DNA of 64,000 bases from Paenibacillus endoradicis (GTDB lineage Bacteria > Bacillota > Bacilli > Paenibacillales > Paenibacillaceae). Location of the stretch: assembly GCF_024721975.1 (NCBI RefSeq), contig NZ_JANQBB010000002.1, forward strand, positions 868,001-932,000. The letters are read 5' to 3'. Positions within the stretch are counted from its first letter, which is position 1. Every line of letters starts with the position of its first letter. The translations under genes were made by a program, and so were the position numbers. The notes under the pieces are model-generated. The model did no database searches. It worked only from the letters and a program-made list of their open reading frames with translations, and was not told where the DNA came from. Of the stretch, positions 61,003 to 64,000 are shown in pieces.

Positions 61003-62751
61003 TCACTCTTTCTCGCGCTCAATTGGCAATTCAATTTCAATAACAGCGCCATGATCATTACAAAAGCTAATATTGGCCTTACCGTGATATAACAGAGATA
61101 ATCTACTCATCACATTCCATATTCCAATATGCCCACCAGAAGTAACATTGGGTTTGATCTTATTCTGTAATTGGCTTAATATTTCATCTGAAAATCCTTT
61201 GCCAGTATCACGAATTTGCAGCTTCATTTGTCCATTAGATGACGTAGCAATATCCTCAACTAGAATAATAATTTCAATAGGCTCGTCCATATTAATCGCG
61301 TATTTGATTGAATTTTCTACAAAGGTTTGAATGATTAACGGGGGAACATAGCAATGAGTCAAATGTTCAGGAACAACAACACGATAGTGCAAGTTACCAA
61401 CAAATCTGAATTGCTGGATTCTCATATAATTGTGAATATGTTGTATTTCATCTTGCAGAAGAACAAAATCAGAATAACTTCGGAACATAAACCGGAAATA
61501 TTCAATTAATGACATAGATAGGTCCTGAATAAGAGGGTAATTTTCATCTTCAGCTAAGTAATAAATAATATTTAATGAGTTTAAATAAAAATGAGGATTA
61601 ACTTGCAGTTGATAATACTTTAACTCTGCTTGTTTACTAATAATTTGTTCCTCGTAAATATTAATTTTCAAGTTTTCAATCTCTGAGATCATTCTATTAA
61701 AATTCTCATTCAAAATTTGAAACTCATAGGAGGTTGGTAAATCTACAATTCTTGTAGACATATGTCCATTATGGATCTTTCTCATTGCTAATATAATTCG
61801 TTTGATGGGAGCCACTATTACTTTTCTGAGAAAGAAAAAAGCAATAATAACGATGATTACTAACCCACTGTTTATCATCATAATTATTTTCTGATTGTGG
61901 GGTAAATTTTCTAAAATATCGTCATCATGTAAAATGGTAATAATACTGAAATCACCTTTTTCAGATTGTTCACCTATAACTAAATACTCATTCTTTTTCC
62001 CCGTTAGTTGATATGTATTGGGAACATAATCTAAATTAATATGATTTTCTATAATCTGTGATTCATTTTGTAATGGAGCTTTTTGTGAATCGACAAGCAA
62101 AGCTTGACCTTTTGCACCAAGATCTAGTAAGTCTAAAGATTTCATCTGCGTTTTAATATTCACTATTGCACCGATATAGACATTACCGCTTTTAATAATA
62201 TGTATAAGATAAGCTTCGCCGCTTAACTTTACGGTCACCCAACTATCAAAGGGATAGTTACTTATCCTCTCCGAACTCGTGAATATATGTTTCAGATCTG
62301 ATTGAAATTGTGAAATTTTTTCGCTATTAGATAAAGTATCGTTTGGTGCTATTACTAGATCTTGATTGGGAATAGAGTAGAATAAAAATGATTCAAGTGA
62401 ATGGTAGGAGCTATTATTATCGTACATTTCTCTAAATAATTGATATTTAGCAAGAGTATATAAATCAATATCTTCTGTAGATGGACGACTTAAATAATTT
62501 AAGCCCATATTAAAAGAGGAAACTTGAAATAAATAATTATCAATACTTTCTAAATCTTTGTCAATTAACCCCATATAAAGATGAAGCAAATTAATATTTG
62601 ACTGAGTTACTTGATTGCGCACGATTGAAATTGAGTTCAAGTTATTATAAATAAGATATATTAATAAAGGCAGTACGATTACAATTAATCCAACGATAAT
62701 TTTCGTTTGAATCGACTTGAAAAATGAGCTATTGAATAATTTCGTTTTCAT
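61003..62751 (-). CDS. Sensor histidine kinase (YesM-like)
   Basis: A 582-residue kinase: helix 1 (about 17-38), an outside Cache-type domain (about 40-285), helix 2 (about 290-312), a HAMP segment (HNGHMSTRIVDL), the His-kinase box QVNPHFYLNSLNIIYYL with the phospho-His, and an HATPase domain with FVENSIKYAIN and DTGKGFSDE. It is the partner of the YesN-type regulator and likely senses the sugar bound by the neighbouring importer or a polymer fragment. The coding ends four bases before the regulator's likely start. Confidence 0.9.
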   Translation of the reverse strand: MKTKLFNSSFFKSIQTKIIVGLIVIVLPLLIYLIYNNLNSISIVRNQVTQSNINLLHLYMGLIDKDLESIDNYLFQVSSFNMGLNYLSRPSTEDIDLYTLAKYQLFREMYDNNSSYHSLESFLFYSIPNQDLVIAPNDTLSNSEKISQFQSDLKHIFTSSERISNYPFDSWVTVKLSGEAYLIHIIKSGNVYIGAIVNIKTQMKSLDLLDLGAKGQALLVDSQKAPLQNESQIIENHINLDYVPNTYQLTGKKNEYLVIGEQSEKGDFSIITILHDDDILENLPHNQKIIMMINSGLVIIVIIAFFFLRKVIVAPIKRIILAMRKIHNGHMSTRIVDLPTSYEFQILNENFNRMISEIENLKINIYEEQIISKQAELKYYQLQVNPHFYLNSLNIIYYLAEDENYPLIQDLSMSLIEYFRFMFRSYSDFVLLQDEIQHIHNYMRIQQFRFVGNLHYRVVVPEHLTHCYVPPLIIQTFVENSIKYAINMDEPIEIIILVEDIATSSNGQMKLQIRDTGKGFSDEILSQLQNKIKPNVTSGGHIGIWNVMSRLSLLYHGKANISFCNDHGAVIEIELPIEREKE

Positions 62752-62862
62752 CTAAGCCTCCTTTATTTAAATATGTCTTCTCTCACTAATACCTCCACTT
62801 ATTTTTCTACATAGGGTTAATACAAGCTATCACTTAATTCTATTTTTAAAAACATAAAAAAA

Positions 62863-62896
62863 GCACTATTTCAAAAATATTAATTAAAATAAGTGC
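62863..62896 (-). terminator. Terminator-like hairpin upstream of yesM
   Basis: GCACTTATTT pairs with GAAATAGTGC (mismatch at one position) and is followed by TTTTTTT on the minus strand. It lies after the dehydrogenase terminator, possibly a second stop or an attenuator of the yesM promoter. Confidence 0.55.
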
Positions 62897-62956
62897 ATTT
62901 ATTTCATCTATATAATTGTTCATAGTAAAGTTAGAAGCTTAAATTCGAGAAAAAAA

Positions 62957-62992
62957 AGAGCCCATGCTGAAAACTATCTCAACATGAACTCT
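62957..62992 (-). terminator. Terminator of the dehydrogenase gene
   Basis: AGAGTTCATGTTGA pairs with TCAGCATGGGCTCT through G-U pairs, followed by T8 on the minus strand. It lies 32 bases below the stop at 63024. Confidence 0.75.
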
Positions 62993-63023
62993 TGCTCTAT
63001 CATAACAATTACAATGTTATTCA

Positions 63024-64000
63024 TTATTTAGTTAAATCAACAATAACTTTAATCGTTTCTTTTGCAGCGATCGCATGATCAAATGCTGCTTGGATATCAT
63101 CTAATTTGAAGGTATGAGTTACGATTGTAGATATATTCGTTTTCTTATTGTTAATGTGATTAATGACTTTGACGATATCTTCGTGTGTATAACCACTTGC
63201 ACCAATAATTTTAATTTCTTTACTCATTACTTGACTAAGACTTACTGGTACTTCATGTTTATAAACAGCGATAATCGCAATACGTACATTCGGCTTTGCA
63301 ATCTTCATTACCTGCTCAATTAATACAGAAGCTCCTGCTGCATCTACGAAAGCATCAACGGCCGGAACATTAACACCATAAACATTTACTTCACCAAAAT
63401 GCTTCGCTAAGCCTTCTGCTAAAGATTCATTCATCGTATTAACTGTTAACGCACCTAATTCTTTAGCTTTCGCTAACCGCCAGTCATCAACATCCACAAC
63501 ACAAACATCTTTAATTCCTTCGCCAATTAAACCTGCTGCAGCAGATAAGCCTATCGGTCCAGCTCCAAGCACAACAATTTTCTCGCCAAGCTGAGGGCTT
63601 ACACTGAACGCACCATGGAAACCTACGCTCATTGGCTCCATTAAAGCCGCTTCTTCTGCTGTTACAGAGTCAGCAAATTCATATAAATTATAGTCTAACG
63701 CAGCATCTTCAATTAGCACATATTGTGAAAATGCTCCTACTTCTAGGGAATAACGACGACCTGCGCGTTTTGCAGTAATTGGATTCACACCTACACGCAT
63801 ACCTACTTTTAATTGTTTGTCTGCATCAGAACCTATCTCAACGATTTCACCGAACATTTCGTGACCGAATTCTGAACCAAAGCGAATCCCCATTTCAGAT
63901 CCTGCTTTAACAATATTAATATCTGTTCCACATATACCACCAGTTAAAATTCGAACTAGTGCATCATTAGGACCTACTTTTGGAATAGGGCGCTCTTCTA
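63024..64000 (-). CDS. Zinc-type alcohol dehydrogenase, partial (N terminus beyond window)
   Basis: The frame is open to the window end, so the first few dozen residues are missing. Visible are GGICGTDINIVKAGSEMG (catalytic Cys), FGHEMFGEIVEIG (catalytic His) and Rossmann GAGPIG. The structural zinc loop of four cysteines found in most relatives is absent: the stretch between MRVGVNP and GAFSQYV has no cysteines. The N-terminal part therefore resembles threonine/sorbitol dehydrogenase relatives that lack it. Position next to a sugar operon suggests a polyol or sugar substrate, but that is inference. Confidence 0.8.
   Translation of the reverse strand, partial: EERPIPKVGPNDALVRILTGGICGTDINIVKAGSEMGIRFGSEFGHEMFGEIVEIGSDADKQLKVGMRVGVNPITAKRAGRRYSLEVGAFSQYVLIEDAALDYNLYEFADSVTAEEAALMEPMSVGFHGAFSVSPQLGEKIVVLGAGPIGLSAAAGLIGEGIKDVCVVDVDDWRLAKAKELGALTVNTMNESLAEGLAKHFGEVNVYGVNVPAVDAFVDAAGASVLIEQVMKIAKPNVRIAIIAVYKHEVPVSLSQVMSKEIKIIGASGYTHEDIVKVINHINNKKTNISTIVTHTFKLDDIQAAFDHAIAAKETIKVIVDLTK

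Overview
The window looks like a chromosomal segment of a low-GC, spore-forming Bacillales bacterium, most likely Paenibacillus or a close relative. The evidence is a YesM/YesN two-component system next to an LplB/YtcP/lipoprotein sugar importer, a small acid-soluble spore protein P gene, a GbsR-type regulator divergent from opuA, a ykkC guanidine-I riboswitch before an SMR pair, and strong AGGAGG-type ribosome sites. I saw no rRNA, tRNA, insertion sequence, phage or CRISPR array.

Layout. 1-4.4 kb: a cut ABC permease gene, a butanediol dehydrogenase, and an acyl-synthase-like gene followed by a chemoreceptor. 4.5-7.4 kb: a MarR regulator with an MhqR-like operator, a ring-cleaving dioxygenase and a flavin monooxygenase (quinone/aromatic stress). 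7.4-12.6 kb: gene remnants, a lipoprotein, a 40-residue membrane protein, a CNNM/CBS transporter with an unusual 5' leader, a YwaF-type protein and a broken monooxygenase. 12.6-14.9 kb: an FMN reductase and monooxygenase divergent from an HxlR regulator. 14.9-18.6 kb: a T-AA-S ECF transporter behind a cobalamin riboswitch. 18.6-22.6 kb: small envelope proteins, a VanX-like lipoprotein, and an ECF sigma/anti-sigma pair. 22.7-26.5 kb: opuA glycine-betaine importer and its regulator. 26.6-29.7 kb: a YxlEFG-like ABC operon with an XRE regulator. 29.9-34.8 kb: a CPBP protease, an acyl-CoA ligase/SDR pair, an AAA ATPase and a GNAT. 34.9-39.5 kb: a tandem repeat array, a TetR-controlled epimerase, two small (spore) genes, an AlkC-like protein and a guanidine exporter. 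39.7-45.7 kb: an ABC exporter with its two-component system, RsgA and an SDR. 46-53.5 kb: an acetate transporter, a GNAT, a second repeat array, a lantibiotic-immunity-like ABC operon and a two-component system. 53.7-64 kb: a sugar uptake and catabolism operon with its YesMN sensors, and a cut dehydrogenase gene.

The least explained feature is the repeat family at 34.9, 47.7 and 50.7 kb. Units of 182-183 or 189 bp carry a near-invariant core of about 70 nt and a long hairpin. The hairpin sequence differs between loci, but pairing is kept by compensatory changes and by G-U pairs that exist only in the + strand RNA. I could not assign it to a known RNA class. Many genes end in intrinsic terminators, several of which overlap the stop codon. 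All structure, operator and function statements come from reading the sequence; no database search was possible.
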